Shown here: one piece after another, positions 1-9,138 of the stretch
Numbering within the stretch: position 1 is the first letter of the stretch
Layout of the letters: each line of letters starts with the position of its first letter
Program-made: the position numbers and the translations under genes
Source of the DNA: CALJFL01 sp036961205
GTDB taxonomy: Bacteria; Pseudomonadota; Gammaproteobacteria; Pseudomonadales; Halieaceae
Direction of reading: 5' to 3'
DNA length: 64,000 bases
Assembly: GCA_036961205.1 (NCBI GenBank)
Contig: JBALVI010000002.1
Coordinates: forward strand, 62,001-126,000
The notes under the pieces: generated by a model
Database searches by the model: none
Told to the model about the DNA's origin: nothing
The model's input: the letters and a program-made list of their open reading frames with translations, nothing else

Positions 1-996
1 CTGTGGAGAACCGTCAAGGGATAGCTTGATGCCACCGACTCGAAAATGGTTTTGGTACTTGCGCTGCTCTGTGTTCACCAGTTTTTTAAGCTTGTCGTCA
101 TCGCCGTAGAATCCGGGGTCCGGATAGGCAATCACGTCAATCTCCAATTTGCCCTGAGAGGCGAAGCTCTGGAGTGTACCAATGCCCGCCAGATCTGATC
201 GCCCCTCTTGAGCCGTGGTAAAACCAGAGGCAAAATAAGCGCGCTGAGCCACCTCTAACATCGCCATTGCCGAGGATGTACTGCTGGGAGTCATAAGTGG
301 CAGAAACGGAATAAATAAGGCCATCTCTTCCAATACACCGTTGGGCTTGCTGGAACCGGCAATCCGCCGCACTACGCCGCCAGCCGGATTCGGCGTACTC
401 TCGTTATAGCCAAACAATTCCAGCGCCCTGGAATTGACCACACCCACATGCCCCGATTGATGGAGAATCACAACAGGCAAGGTGGTACTAACCAGGTCGA
501 GTTCCGCTGCGGTTGGATGCCTTTTTTCTGCGAGTTGGGAGTCGTCGTAGTTCATGCCGAACACAACTCCTGATTCTTTGGCCTGAGGGCTGTCGATATG
601 CGCTTTCATCTGACTAATGATTGTCGCAATATCACTGCTGACGCCCTCTGGGGGCGCCGCGAGATTTGCCGACATCACCGCCAGACCTACCATGCCAAAG
701 TGACCGTGAGCATCAATAAAACCCGGCAAAAGAGTATTGCCATCCAGATCCACCATCTGTGTATCCGAGCCACGCAGTTTGCCCATATCGGCTAACGAAC
801 CGACGGCAAGAATTCGTTGCCCGCTGACCGCAACCGCCTCGACCCAGGGTTGCTCACTGTCCATGGTAACAATGGTCCCGCCAGCATAGATCTGGGTAGC
901 CATGAGCCCAGAATTCTCGGCTGCAGAACTGACTCCGCTGAAGATCAGACCGACAATCATGATCAGACTATTGATCGTGCTTTTCTTTCCACCCAT
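1..996 (-). CDS. YtcJ-like amidohydrolase, C-terminus cut off by window edge
   Basis: I translated this by hand because it runs off the left edge: 332 codons are present and no stop is seen. The N-terminus is signal-peptide-like, with basic residues, a hydrophobic stretch and SSAA near residue 26. An amidohydrolase start follows: a beta strand with GGTIVTMD, then LLPGFIDAHGHF near residue 95, whose HxH would bind metal. The family (COG1574, YtcJ/AepA type) is usually about 550-600 aa, so roughly 40% is missing. Members are predicted metal-dependent hydrolases with unknown substrates; the signal implies export. It diverges from the SDR operon at 1190, leaving 193 bp with both promoters and no other gene. 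Start ATG at 996. Confidence 0.85.
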   Translation of the reverse strand, partial: MGGKKSTINSLIMIVGLIFSGVSSAAENSGLMATQIYAGGTIVTMDSEQPWVEAVAVSGQRILAVGSLADMGKLRGSDTQMVDLDGNTLLPGFIDAHGHFGMVGLAVMSANLAAPPEGVSSDIATIISQMKAHIDSPQAKESGVVFGMNYDDSQLAEKRHPTAAELDLVSTTLPVVILHQSGHVGVVNSRALELFGYNESTPNPAGGVVRRIAGSSKPNGVLEEMALFIPFLPLMTPSSTSSAMAMLEVAQRAYFASGFTTAQEGRSDLAGIGTLQSFASQGKLEIDVIAYPDPGFYGDDDKLKKLVNTEQRKYQNHFRVGGIKLSLDGSPQ

Positions 997-1189
997 TGTA
1001 AAACCCCATAGAGATTGACTGTAAATACTGTAGTACACGAGTGTAGCTCATTCAGGCATTTGAACCATCCTCAGATTTTTACGACCAACACCGGGGTCTG
1101 CGGTCAATAGTCCGACCAAAGGCTTTGCTCTTTGCGCACTCAGCGGTACATTGAGGGCCACAAAGTAACTCCAATTCAAGGCTTAGCGC

Positions 1190-1951
1190 ATGGGAACCTA
1201 TATTGTTACCGGTGGTGCCAGCGGTATCGGCGCCGCGATCAAAGCTCAATTGGTGTCGGAGGGCCACAACGTTCTGGTGGTTGATATCCGCGATGCTGAC
1301 ATCATTGCCAATCTGGCAACACCCGTGGGTCGCGAAGCGGCATGCGATGCTATTCGAAAGCACTGCACGGGAGGGCTGGAAGGTTTAGTGACTTGCGCCG
1401 GCCTGGGCGCAAGCACTACCGATCAAACATTGATCTCTGCAGTAAATTATTTTGGAACAGTCAATCTGGTTGAAGGTTTGCACGACCTGTTGGCGGCCAA
1501 TGGCGCTGCGGTGCTGCTAATCTCATCGAACTCTGCGTCTATGGGAACCAGCGCAGAGTACTTGCAAGCCTTACTTGGCGGAGACGAAGCTGCCGCCGCG
1601 GCTATTGCACAGACTACCGACGCGCAAATGGTGTACTCGGGCACGAAGCAGGCTCTCACTCTCTGGATGAAGCGCAATGCACCTACCTATGCCACTCAGG
1701 GCATTCGTATTAATGCTCTGGCGCCAGGACTAATCAAAACCCCTCTCAGTGATGCCATACAAAATGATCCGGTTTACGGAGAAGCGGTGAAGCTCTTTGC
1801 AGATTCTATCCCTATGGGCAGGCAAGGTCTGCCTGACGACATAGCACCTGCAGCCAGTTTTCTGCTCAGCAAAAAAGCGAGCTTCATCAGCGGGTCAGTG
1901 CTGTACATTGACGGAGGTCACGATGCGCTGTTCCGACCAGAGCAGATTTGA
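1190..1951 (+). CDS. SDR, 3-alpha-hydroxysteroid dehydrogenase/carbonyl reductase-like
   Basis: A 253-aa classical short-chain dehydrogenase. The nucleotide-binding TGGASGIG is at residues 7-14, an NAG-like CAG at 69-71, a serine in ISSNSAS near 112, and the catalytic pair Y149 and K153 (YSGTK). About 30 residues lie between the active-site serine and tyrosine, and the C-terminus is DGGHDALFRP. Both features recall Comamonas testosteroni 3-alpha-HSD/carbonyl reductase, as does the IRDAD after strand 2 that favours NAD. Likely cytosolic oxidation of a 3-hydroxyl on a steroid or other alicyclic alcohol. First gene of a plus-strand set with the CoA ligase and enoate reductase. The exact substrate is inference; the family is secure. 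Confidence 0.88.
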   Translation: MGTYIVTGGASGIGAAIKAQLVSEGHNVLVVDIRDADIIANLATPVGREAACDAIRKHCTGGLEGLVTCAGLGASTTDQTLISAVNYFGTVNLVEGLHDLLAANGAAVLLISSNSASMGTSAEYLQALLGGDEAAAAAIAQTTDAQMVYSGTKQALTLWMKRNAPTYATQGIRINALAPGLIKTPLSDAIQNDPVYGEAVKLFADSIPMGRQGLPDDIAPAASFLLSKKASFISGSVLYIDGGHDALFRPEQI

Positions 1952-2008
1952 AATGATTCCTCAATACACGGGTCACTCACGGTTGCCACGGGAAGTAACT
2001 GCATCGCT

Positions 2009-3739
2009 ATGAGCGCGCTTAAACGACACTATCAGTCTGCGGTAAGCGAACTAACGAAATCTGGCGCGCCCTTTGAAACCGCCAGACGCAACATAGGCGG
2101 GATCGAATATTCTGTCTATCTGAATACTCCGAAAACCTTTATAGAGTTGCTGGATAAGGGCCGGGCGTACGGAGATCAAGAGTTTCTTGTCTTTCAGAAC
2201 GAACGCCTCACCTTCAACGAGTTCTACCGTCAGGTTGATCTACTGGCGCTGCAATTGAGCGCAGAATTCGGTATCGGACCAGGCGACCGGGTAGCCATTG
2301 CCATGCGGAACTATCCAGAGTGGATGGTCGCTTTTGTCGCTGTGGTTAAGGTCGGCGCTGTAATTGTTCCACTGAACAGCTGGGGACTTGCCCGGGAATT
2401 GCAGCAATGTCTGTCGGATGCGCAGGTAGCCCTAATATTTTGTGACCAACAGCGTTTGCAGATTCTCGACCAGGATGCGCTGGAGATTCCTGCGATTGTC
2501 GTACGAGCGAGCGCATTTATCAGTGGCGGCACTCGATATAGATTCGAGGACGTAATTAACATCGATGATCCGGCAAGTATCCCGGAGCTTCCCCCGGCAG
2601 CGACCGTGGACCCCGAAACGCTGGCAATGGTCATGTACACCTCTGGCACGTCTGGCAAACCCAAAGGGGCAATGTTCAGTCATCGAAACTGCTGCCAGTC
2701 GCTAACCAATTTTGAAGCGGTTGGCGCCGCTGCGTATATCTGCAACATGGACACATATAACAGGCATGGACAAAAAGGTCTGCCGGCAAAAGCATTGCTG
2801 GCGGTACCCCTATTCCATGTCAGCGGGCTGTTCTCACAGTTTATTCTCAATCTACGCAACGGCCGCTGCCTTGTCATGATGTATAAATGGGATCCTGCCG
2901 CCGCCTGCCGATTGATAGATCAGGAAAAAATCTCTCTGGTTATGGGCGCGCCCTCAATGTTACTGGACCTACTACGAAATACTAATTTCTCCACCATTGA
3001 TTCCAGTAACATCATCAATATGAGCGCCGGTGGCGCAGCCACCCCCAACAAGCTGGCAGAGCAAGTTTCTGAAAAAGTACCCTCTGCCCTACCCGGCGCA
3101 GGCTGGGGCATGACCGAATCGGGGGCCGCAGGTACTGCGTTCACCGGCTATTTTTCCGGCCACAAGCGGGGATCCAGTGGCTTTGTAAACCCTATAGTAG
3201 AGCTACGATTTTGCGATGAAAGCGGCAAGGAAGTGCCATCGGGTATGCCTGGAGAAGTGTGGCTGAAAAGCCCCACCGTTATTATGGGCTACCTGAACAC
3301 GACTGAAGCGAATCGTGGCGAATTCCGCGACGGTTGGTTTAAGACCGGAGACATTGGCTATCTCGACGAGGACGGTTGTATCTTTATCTGTGATCGTGCC
3401 AAAGACATGGTGATTAGAGGTGGAGAGAATATCTACCCGGTTGAGATAGAGAACAGCATACAGTCTATGCCGGGTGTAGAGGCAGTCGCTGCGTTCGCAG
3501 TGCCAAGCGAGCAGTACGGCGAGGAGCTGGCCGCCGTTGTAAAAGTCGCCAATGGAAATACTGCGAAGATTGACGCGAATGAAATCACGCGATATTGCGA
3601 AACTAAGTTGGCGTATTTCAAAGTGCCCAGTTTTATCATCATCACCGAGCTTCCCCTACCCGTCAATGCCGTGAACAAGGTGGTAAAAAGCGACGTGCGA
3701 AAATTATTTTTCTCTGAACTTATCAAGTTGAAAGAGTGA
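2009..3739 (+). CDS. AMP-forming acyl-CoA ligase
   Basis: A 576-aa member of the ANL adenylate-forming superfamily. The phosphate-binding loop YTSGTSGKPKG is at about residues 210-220, a GWGMTESG adenine motif lies near 368-375, and the TGD...DRAKDMVIRGGENIYP hinge region precedes the C-terminal subdomain, with the catalytic lysine region (VNKVVKSDVRK) near the end. It should activate a carboxylate to its acyl-CoA thioester using ATP. It lies 57 bp after the SDR and 11 bp before the enoate reductase, so an operon is likely. In context it could play the BaiB-like role of loading a steroid side-chain acid, but a fatty or aromatic acid cannot be excluded from sequence. Confidence 0.92.
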   Translation: MSALKRHYQSAVSELTKSGAPFETARRNIGGIEYSVYLNTPKTFIELLDKGRAYGDQEFLVFQNERLTFNEFYRQVDLLALQLSAEFGIGPGDRVAIAMRNYPEWMVAFVAVVKVGAVIVPLNSWGLARELQQCLSDAQVALIFCDQQRLQILDQDALEIPAIVVRASAFISGGTRYRFEDVINIDDPASIPELPPAATVDPETLAMVMYTSGTSGKPKGAMFSHRNCCQSLTNFEAVGAAAYICNMDTYNRHGQKGLPAKALLAVPLFHVSGLFSQFILNLRNGRCLVMMYKWDPAAACRLIDQEKISLVMGAPSMLLDLLRNTNFSTIDSSNIINMSAGGAATPNKLAEQVSEKVPSALPGAGWGMTESGAAGTAFTGYFSGHKRGSSGFVNPIVELRFCDESGKEVPSGMPGEVWLKSPTVIMGYLNTTEANRGEFRDGWFKTGDIGYLDEDGCIFICDRAKDMVIRGGENIYPVEIENSIQSMPGVEAVAAFAVPSEQYGEELAAVVKVANGNTAKIDANEITRYCETKLAYFKVPSFIIITELPLPVNAVNKVVKSDVRKLFFSELIKLKE

Positions 3740-3750
3740 ATCACTAACTG

Positions 3751-5895
3751 ATGAAACCTAAACCTTCATTCCAAAAATTGCTGTCGCCCGGCGCTATCGC
3801 CGGCATGACGCTGCGCAATCGATTCATTATGCCTGCCATGGGCTCTAACTTCGCCGAGCTGGACGGCAACTGTGGCGAGAAATTACAGGCCTACTATGAG
3901 GAGCGTGCCAAAGGGGGCACAGGCCTGCTGATTCTGGAAACAGCTGCCGTGTCCTGGCCAATGGGTGCAGCAATGCCGAACACCGTTGGGTTTTCATCGG
4001 ATGATTTTGTACCGGGCTTGCGCAGCCTGGCCGAGCGCGTCCACCAGCACGGCGCCAAAATCGCCGCCCAACTTAATCACTGCGGAAAGATCGCTCTGGA
4101 AGACGCCATAGCCGGCCGCCCCCTGTGGGTTCCCTCGGTGCCGGAGCCCATCATTCCCGACATGATCGGACTGCTCACCGGTGAGGAACTCGCAACGTTC
4201 ATAAAAGCAGCAGGGCCGGATGGCACAGGCCCGCGCTATCGAGAAATGACACAGCAAGACATTAACAGTCTGATTACCGATTTCGCCGCGGCAGCGCGAC
4301 GAGCAAAAGCTGCCGGTTTTGACGCGGTAGAGATCCATGGGGGCCACGGCTATGTCATCTCCAGTTTTTTATCCCCCGCCGCAAACAAACGTACGGATCA
4401 CTATGGTGGCAGTCTGGAAAACCGGGGCCGCTTAATGTGTGAAGTTATCAAGGCTGTAAGGGCCGAGGTTGGTAGTGGCTTCCCGATACTACTGCGCCTG
4501 GACGCCAAAGAATTCCGTATAGCAGGCGGCATAACGCCCGCAGATTTCGTTACTACGGCTATCAGAGCCGAGGCTTCAGGTGTCGATGCCATTAACGTTA
4601 GTGCCTACGGTGACCCGGGCAAGGGCATCGCATTTACTGAAGCACCACTGGTCCATCAACCGGGAGGGTTTCTCGAATTCGCCAAAATGGCAAAACGCGC
4701 GCTGGCTATACCGATTATTGCTGTAGGAAGAATAGAACTAGAGGTTGCGGAAAATGGCCTGCAGGCGGGGGATTTCGATTTCGTGGGCATGGGCCGCAAG
4801 CTACTGGCCGACCCCGCCCTACCCCGAAAAGTGGCCGCTGGCGAGACTGAAAAAATTCGACCTTGCATCTACTGCTACGCCTGCGTAAGTCAGATCTTCA
4901 TCAACCAACCGCTGTATTGCGCGGTAAATCCGAATCTGGGCAAAGAACATCTTGGGCAGTCTGAGCAGGACATAATTCACACGACGGCCAGCCCCAAGAA
5001 AGTTCTGATCGTTGGCGCCGGACCCGGGGGGCTTGAGGCTGGCCGCATGGCAGCACTCGCGGGGCACCGGGTTACCCTCTGGGAAAAAGAGAGTGACCTG
5101 GGTGGTACGGGTAGACTTGCCGCTGTTGCCTATGAGCCAAACGGTAGATTGATAAAGTTCCTGATTGATAGCGTGAACCAGTTGCCTATAGATATCCGCA
5201 CCAATACCTTGGCGACACTCGACACAATAGTCGCCGAAAAGCCCGACCATATTATCCTTGCTACAGGCGCTGCCTACAAAATACCTGAGATCAAAGGCAA
5301 TGATCTGGCCCATGTATTTGATGGCGAACAACTGCGTGCTCTAATCCTGGGTAACGACACGCAGGCATTACGTAAGCTGCGCCTCCATCAGCGACTCCTA
5401 ATCGCTCTGGGACGTAAGGCTGGCCTGCTAAATACTGTGCGCTCTATTCGCTTTTGGAGCCGACTGTGGATGCCCATTCACAAGCAGATAATAATTATTG
5501 GCGGTGGGCTGGTGGCCCTGGAGTTGGCCGAATTCTTCGTTGCAAGAGGCCGCGACGTTCAGGTGCTTGCGTCCACTGGTACATTGGCCCCAGAGCTCAG
5601 CATTGTGCGACGCTCGCGCGTAATTCATCTGCTTAAAGAACGGGGCGCTGTACTGCTAACTAATGCGATTGTCACCGAAATAACCGAGGGTGAAGTTGTG
5701 TACCAACATGGCGGGGAAACGCTATCTAAAAAGGGGTCGCAAGTTATTATTGCTGAGGGCGCAAAGCCCAACGAAAAACTTGCAACGCAACTCGAGCAAG
5801 CGGCCTTAACTGTAACTTCCATCGGTGATGGGAGTCAGATAGGCTACATTGAAGGAGCCATCCGCAGCGCTCAGGCTGCGGTTGCATCATTGTAG
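3751..5895 (+). CDS. FadH/BaiCD-type NADH:flavin oxidoreductase (OYE plus FeS plus FAD)
   Basis: A 714-aa protein with the three-part plan of 2,4-dienoyl-CoA reductase, trimethylamine dehydrogenase and BaiCD/BaiH. An N-terminal old-yellow-enzyme TIM barrel (to about 365) carries HGGHGY and SLENRGR. A cysteine cluster follows at about C372, C375, C378 and C390. Then come two dinucleotide-binding folds, GAGPGG near 425 and IIGGGLVALE near 580. The cluster spacing is C-x2-C-x2-C-x11-C, closer to the trimethylamine dehydrogenase pattern than to FadH, which I recall as x2-x3-x11. Expected role: cytosolic reduction, or reverse oxidation, of an enone or dienoyl double bond. In this operon a BaiCD/BaiH-like step on a ketosteroid-CoA is a reasonable inference. 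Confidence 0.9.
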   Translation: MKPKPSFQKLLSPGAIAGMTLRNRFIMPAMGSNFAELDGNCGEKLQAYYEERAKGGTGLLILETAAVSWPMGAAMPNTVGFSSDDFVPGLRSLAERVHQHGAKIAAQLNHCGKIALEDAIAGRPLWVPSVPEPIIPDMIGLLTGEELATFIKAAGPDGTGPRYREMTQQDINSLITDFAAAARRAKAAGFDAVEIHGGHGYVISSFLSPAANKRTDHYGGSLENRGRLMCEVIKAVRAEVGSGFPILLRLDAKEFRIAGGITPADFVTTAIRAEASGVDAINVSAYGDPGKGIAFTEAPLVHQPGGFLEFAKMAKRALAIPIIAVGRIELEVAENGLQAGDFDFVGMGRKLLADPALPRKVAAGETEKIRPCIYCYACVSQIFINQPLYCAVNPNLGKEHLGQSEQDIIHTTASPKKVLIVGAGPGGLEAGRMAALAGHRVTLWEKESDLGGTGRLAAVAYEPNGRLIKFLIDSVNQLPIDIRTNTLATLDTIVAEKPDHIILATGAAYKIPEIKGNDLAHVFDGEQLRALILGNDTQALRKLRLHQRLLIALGRKAGLLNTVRSIRFWSRLWMPIHKQIIIIGGGLVALELAEFFVARGRDVQVLASTGTLAPELSIVRRSRVIHLLKERGAVLLTNAIVTEITEGEVVYQHGGETLSKKGSQVIIAEGAKPNEKLATQLEQAALTVTSIGDGSQIGYIEGAIRSAQAAVASL

Positions 5896-5930
5896 GAATA
5901 GTTCAATAGCCGGCAATTTTCTCCGCTCGA

Positions 5931-6800
5931 TCAGAGCCCAAATACCCGGATCGCATTCTCGCGCAGGAACTTAGGCCATACCTCGTCTTTAAAGGGCACA
6001 TTAGGCATATCGCTAAATATTCTCTCCAGTGACAGTCCCATGGGAAAGTATCCTGCATACATAATCTTGTCGGCGCCACGGGTATTGGCAAAGTTCACGA
6101 TCGTCTCGGGATAATGCTTGGGCGCAAAGGCACTGGTCATGTAGTACAAATTGGGATACTTCAACATCAGTTTCGCCGCCAGTTCTGTCCAGGGCTCGGC
6201 GCCATGGCGCATCACCACCTTCAGCTCTGGGAAAAACCAGCATATCTCGTCGAGATGCTCTACTTTTTGCGCGCCCATGGGCACGCGTGGCCCTGGCACA
6301 CCAACACAGGGACAAAACGGTATGTCGAGATCGACACAGGCTACAAATATCGGATACCAGCGCTTGTCGTCCAGCGGCACTTGCGGACAAAGGCCTGCAG
6401 GAAATGCCGTCACCGCCTTAATGTCGTATCGTTCCTTAAGGCGACGAATTTTTCTGACCTCTTCCATCCCCCAGTTCGGATTGCACTCGTAACTGGCAAA
6501 AAATCGATCGGGATGTTTTTCGACCGCTTCATTATGCGACGGGTATTGATCTTCATCGACAGACATCATCGCCCGTTGAATGCCAAACTCATCCATTTTG
6601 TCCAGGGTATAAGCCAGATAATCCGCCTGCTCACCCGTATGGGGAATATCCTTGAACATATACTGCGCCGGCATCTGAAACATCTGCCGGCTCTCTTCAT
6701 CCATTAACAGTGGCTTGATGAAGTCGTAAAAGTTGGAGTTGTCCTGACTCGGTACAGCCAGCATTAGATCGATAATGCCGATATCATCGGGCATTGGCAT
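5931..6800 (-). CDS. Amidohydrolase-2-fold protein lacking the usual metal ligands
   Basis: A 289-aa product from ATG 6800, chosen because AGGAG lies eight bases upstream; a longer in-frame start exists at 6917. The TIM-barrel Amidohydro_2 pattern is visible: ERYDIKAVTAFP mid-protein, VVMRHGAEPW, YMTSAFAPKHYPE and RGADKIMYAGYFP. The usual N-terminal DxHxH is replaced by IIDLMLAV, and the late active-site aspartate (normally in SDYP or SDWP) is a tyrosine in AGYFP. It may therefore be metal-poor or non-hydrolytic. It is the last gene of the minus-strand operon containing the BaiE-like and ketosteroid-dehydrogenase-like genes. Similar ligand-poor paralogues occur in actinobacteria as I recall; function unknown. 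Confidence 0.82.
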   Translation of the reverse strand: MPMPDDIGIIDLMLAVPSQDNSNFYDFIKPLLMDEESRQMFQMPAQYMFKDIPHTGEQADYLAYTLDKMDEFGIQRAMMSVDEDQYPSHNEAVEKHPDRFFASYECNPNWGMEEVRKIRRLKERYDIKAVTAFPAGLCPQVPLDDKRWYPIFVACVDLDIPFCPCVGVPGPRVPMGAQKVEHLDEICWFFPELKVVMRHGAEPWTELAAKLMLKYPNLYYMTSAFAPKHYPETIVNFANTRGADKIMYAGYFPMGLSLERIFSDMPNVPFKDEVWPKFLRENAIRVFGL

Positions 6801-6918
6801 AAATATTCTCCTACGCGTTAATGGTAGATTCCTAGCCAGTGTAGCTTCTACGATTTGATGGATACAGCCTATTGAAACTGGAACAATTAACGGCGGCGTG
6901 GTGGCCGTCGCCAGCACC

Positions 6919-7374
6919 TCAGTTTATTGGTTTGACCGTTACCGTAAGGTTATCACCACGGGTGGCAATTTCTTCATACAAGCGCTTGTATCCGGTGTAA
7001 GCGATTTTCCAACCATCACCCACCCGCACATACTTATCGTCATAGAGCGCGGAACCGGTCAACGTAATTTTGGCTTCCAGGTCGATGAACACATCGTGAA
7101 GATACCAGATGCCGGTAGCGGTATCGCCATCAACCGTGATTTCCGGATGATGGCCATGGTGCATACCGAATTTCTGTGGGGTAAAGGATTGCGCATAGAA
7201 CTTACGCAAAGCATCCCAACCGTGAAGATCAAACTCATACTCACCGCCTTTGAAGTAAGCCGTGGCATCGTCGGTAAACACCGTCTGCAGGCCTTCGAAA
7301 TCGGCTGTATCCAGAAAGCGGAAATAACGTGCCTTCAGTTGTTTGATCAGTTCTATCGCTTCCAGGTCGATCAT
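6919..7374 (-). CDS. BaiE-like SnoaL/NTF2-fold protein, putative steroid dehydratase
   Basis: A 151-aa single-domain SnoaL-like protein. ATG 7374 is preferred because GGAG lies nine bases upstream; a GTG at 7389 directly abuts the preceding stop. The N-terminus IELIKQLKARYFRFLD, the central MHHGHHPEI, GIWYLHDV, and the ending DGWKIAYTGYKR follow bile-acid 7-alpha-dehydratase BaiE, as I recall that sequence, including the conserved tyrosine (Y17) and the histidines near 72-76. BaiE removes the 7-alpha-hydroxyl of a 3-oxo-delta-4 bile acyl-CoA. It lies immediately downstream of the ketosteroid-dehydrogenase-like flavoprotein. Dehydratase activity is inference; many SnoaL-fold proteins are cyclases, isomerases or of unknown function. 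Confidence 0.82.
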   Translation of the reverse strand: MIDLEAIELIKQLKARYFRFLDTADFEGLQTVFTDDATAYFKGGEYEFDLHGWDALRKFYAQSFTPQKFGMHHGHHPEITVDGDTATGIWYLHDVFIDLEAKITLTGSALYDDKYVRVGDGWKIAYTGYKRLYEEIATRGDNLTVTVKPIN

Positions 7375-7389
7375 TGTGGTCTCCAGCAC

Positions 7390-9108
7390 TTAGTCCTGAT
7401 AGTCATTAATTTGCTTGGCAGCCTGATAGGCCATGGTCATAGCCGGACCCAGAGTTGCGCCCGGTCCCGGATAGGTCGACAAAATGGCTGCAGAACAATT
7501 ACCTATGGCAAACAGGCCTTCGATATGCCCGCCGCTCTCTTTCAAAACCCGCGCTGAGACATCGGTTGCCAGACCACCCAGGGTGCCAAAATCGCCAGCT
7601 TCTATGCGCATTGCGTAGAACGGGCCTTCATCGATGGTGGCAAGACAGGGATTGGGCAGCACTGCAGGGTCCGCGTAGTAACGGTCATAAGCTGAATCGC
7701 CCCGTTGAAAATCTTCATCAACACCGCTGTGCGCAAAGCCATTCATACGCGCAATGGTCTCCTGAAGACCCTGGGGATCAATGCCCATCTGCTGTGCAAG
7801 TTCGGCAATAGTATCCGCCTTACCGATAAAGCCTGCGTCAAACCACTTTTTGGGAACAGTCCAGTCGGGGCGCATCGCTGCTGTCATCAAAGGCCCCACC
7901 ATGTAGTTGCGGCGAAAACGAGCGTCAAAGATATGATAGGCAGGCGCACAAGGGTTGTCGTCGGAGTGAGCTTCAAACAGCCGTTTCTGGAAGGCCATAT
8001 AGTTCTGCGACTCATTGGCAAAGCGCCGGCCTTTAGTGTTGACAACACAGGACCCGGGAAAAGATTTTTCCATAATGCTCAGCCGCGGCGCGGGTTCGTC
8101 CGGCACACAGAGTGTGGTTGTCCACCAGGCCCCGTTTAACAGGCGGGTGCTGGCGCCAAGCTTGAGGCCAGCACGCAGTGGATCGCCGGTGTTGCCATGC
8201 ACGCCGGCACTCCATGCCGTATTGGTAGGTTGCGGCAGATACTGCTCTCGCATCGCCTGATTTTGTTCGAATCCGCCGGCGGCAAGTATCACCCCTTTAC
8301 GCGCCTGCACCCGCAGGGTTTTGCCTTCGCGATAAATCAGCGCTCCCACCACCTGCCCATCCTGCTCTATCAGGTCCACCATAGGACTATCGAACCAGAC
8401 AGGTATATTCCTTTGCTTCAGAGAGAGATACAGCCTTGCGATACCCGCCGCACCGCAGCACAAACGGCGTGAAATACGGGTTTTCAATCGCCAGGGAATA
8501 TCGAAAATATACTTAGCAACCATGCTGAATGTTATTTTGATCCAGCCTGGCAATTGCAGCATCAACACCTGTGCTTCTACCTGGGTAAAGTGGATCACAC
8601 CAAACAGCCGCATCATGTGATGTGAATACGTCATCCGTTGGTAGTCTTCCCCCAGTTCAGACGCATTAATGGGTGTGGGCTCCAGGGAGCGATGACCGGG
8701 CTTCGCTCCAGCGTAACTCGAATAGTAATCGGGATAATGGCCCAGAGATTCATAGGCGACCTCGCTACGCTGGCTCAGAAATTCCAGCATTTTGGGGCCG
8801 TTTTGCAAATAGGTGTCAACCAGCTCCGGAGGTATGTCTTCACCTGCCAGGGTATGGTCGAGATACTCCGCTGCCTCGACCAGCGAGTCGTCGGCACCAC
8901 AAGCCTTGGCGTAATGACTACAGGGCACCCAGATACCGCCACCCGAGGTCGCGCTGGTACCGCCGATCTTGTCGGACTTTTCTACCACCAGCACGTCCTG
9001 GCACCCCATTTCATAGTTACAGAGTGCCGCCGTTAATCCGCCATTGCCGGAACCGACCACTAATACATCTACGCTATGATCCCAAGCGCTTTCTTCCTGT
9101 TCCGACAT
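7390..9108 (-). CDS. 3-ketosteroid-dehydrogenase-like FAD flavoprotein
   Basis: A 572-aa flavoprotein of the fumarate-reductase/3-ketosteroid delta-1-dehydrogenase family. FAD-binding VVGSGNGGLTAA is at about residues 16-27, EKSDKIGGTSATSGGGIW follows, and the C-terminus carries AIGNCSAAILSTYPGPGATLGPAM. In KstD enzymes this last region supplies the catalytic Tyr and Gly of YPGPG. The likely reaction is dehydrogenation of a ring C-C bond next to a ketone. ATG at 9108 has AGGA upstream. Gene order (aldehyde dehydrogenase, aldolase, this gene, BaiE-like, amidohydrolase) supports ring metabolism. Whether it acts at delta-1, delta-4 or on a non-steroid cannot be read from sequence. Confidence 0.88.
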   Translation of the reverse strand: MSEQEESAWDHSVDVLVVGSGNGGLTAALCNYEMGCQDVLVVEKSDKIGGTSATSGGGIWVPCSHYAKACGADDSLVEAAEYLDHTLAGEDIPPELVDTYLQNGPKMLEFLSQRSEVAYESLGHYPDYYSSYAGAKPGHRSLEPTPINASELGEDYQRMTYSHHMMRLFGVIHFTQVEAQVLMLQLPGWIKITFSMVAKYIFDIPWRLKTRISRRLCCGAAGIARLYLSLKQRNIPVWFDSPMVDLIEQDGQVVGALIYREGKTLRVQARKGVILAAGGFEQNQAMREQYLPQPTNTAWSAGVHGNTGDPLRAGLKLGASTRLLNGAWWTTTLCVPDEPAPRLSIMEKSFPGSCVVNTKGRRFANESQNYMAFQKRLFEAHSDDNPCAPAYHIFDARFRRNYMVGPLMTAAMRPDWTVPKKWFDAGFIGKADTIAELAQQMGIDPQGLQETIARMNGFAHSGVDEDFQRGDSAYDRYYADPAVLPNPCLATIDEGPFYAMRIEAGDFGTLGGLATDVSARVLKESGGHIEGLFAIGNCSAAILSTYPGPGATLGPAMTMAYQAAKQINDYQD

Positions 9109-9138
9109 CTGCTAATTCCTTCGCGAACTTGACTGCAT

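Noticed and set aside
4819..5331. Minus-strand 170-codon open frame
   Set aside because: Antisense to the enoate reductase cysteine cluster and FAD domain; no independent start signal.
6898..7557. Plus-strand 219-codon open frame
   Set aside because: It lies antisense over the BaiE-like and KstD-like genes, has no family features and is explained as a shadow of their codon usage.
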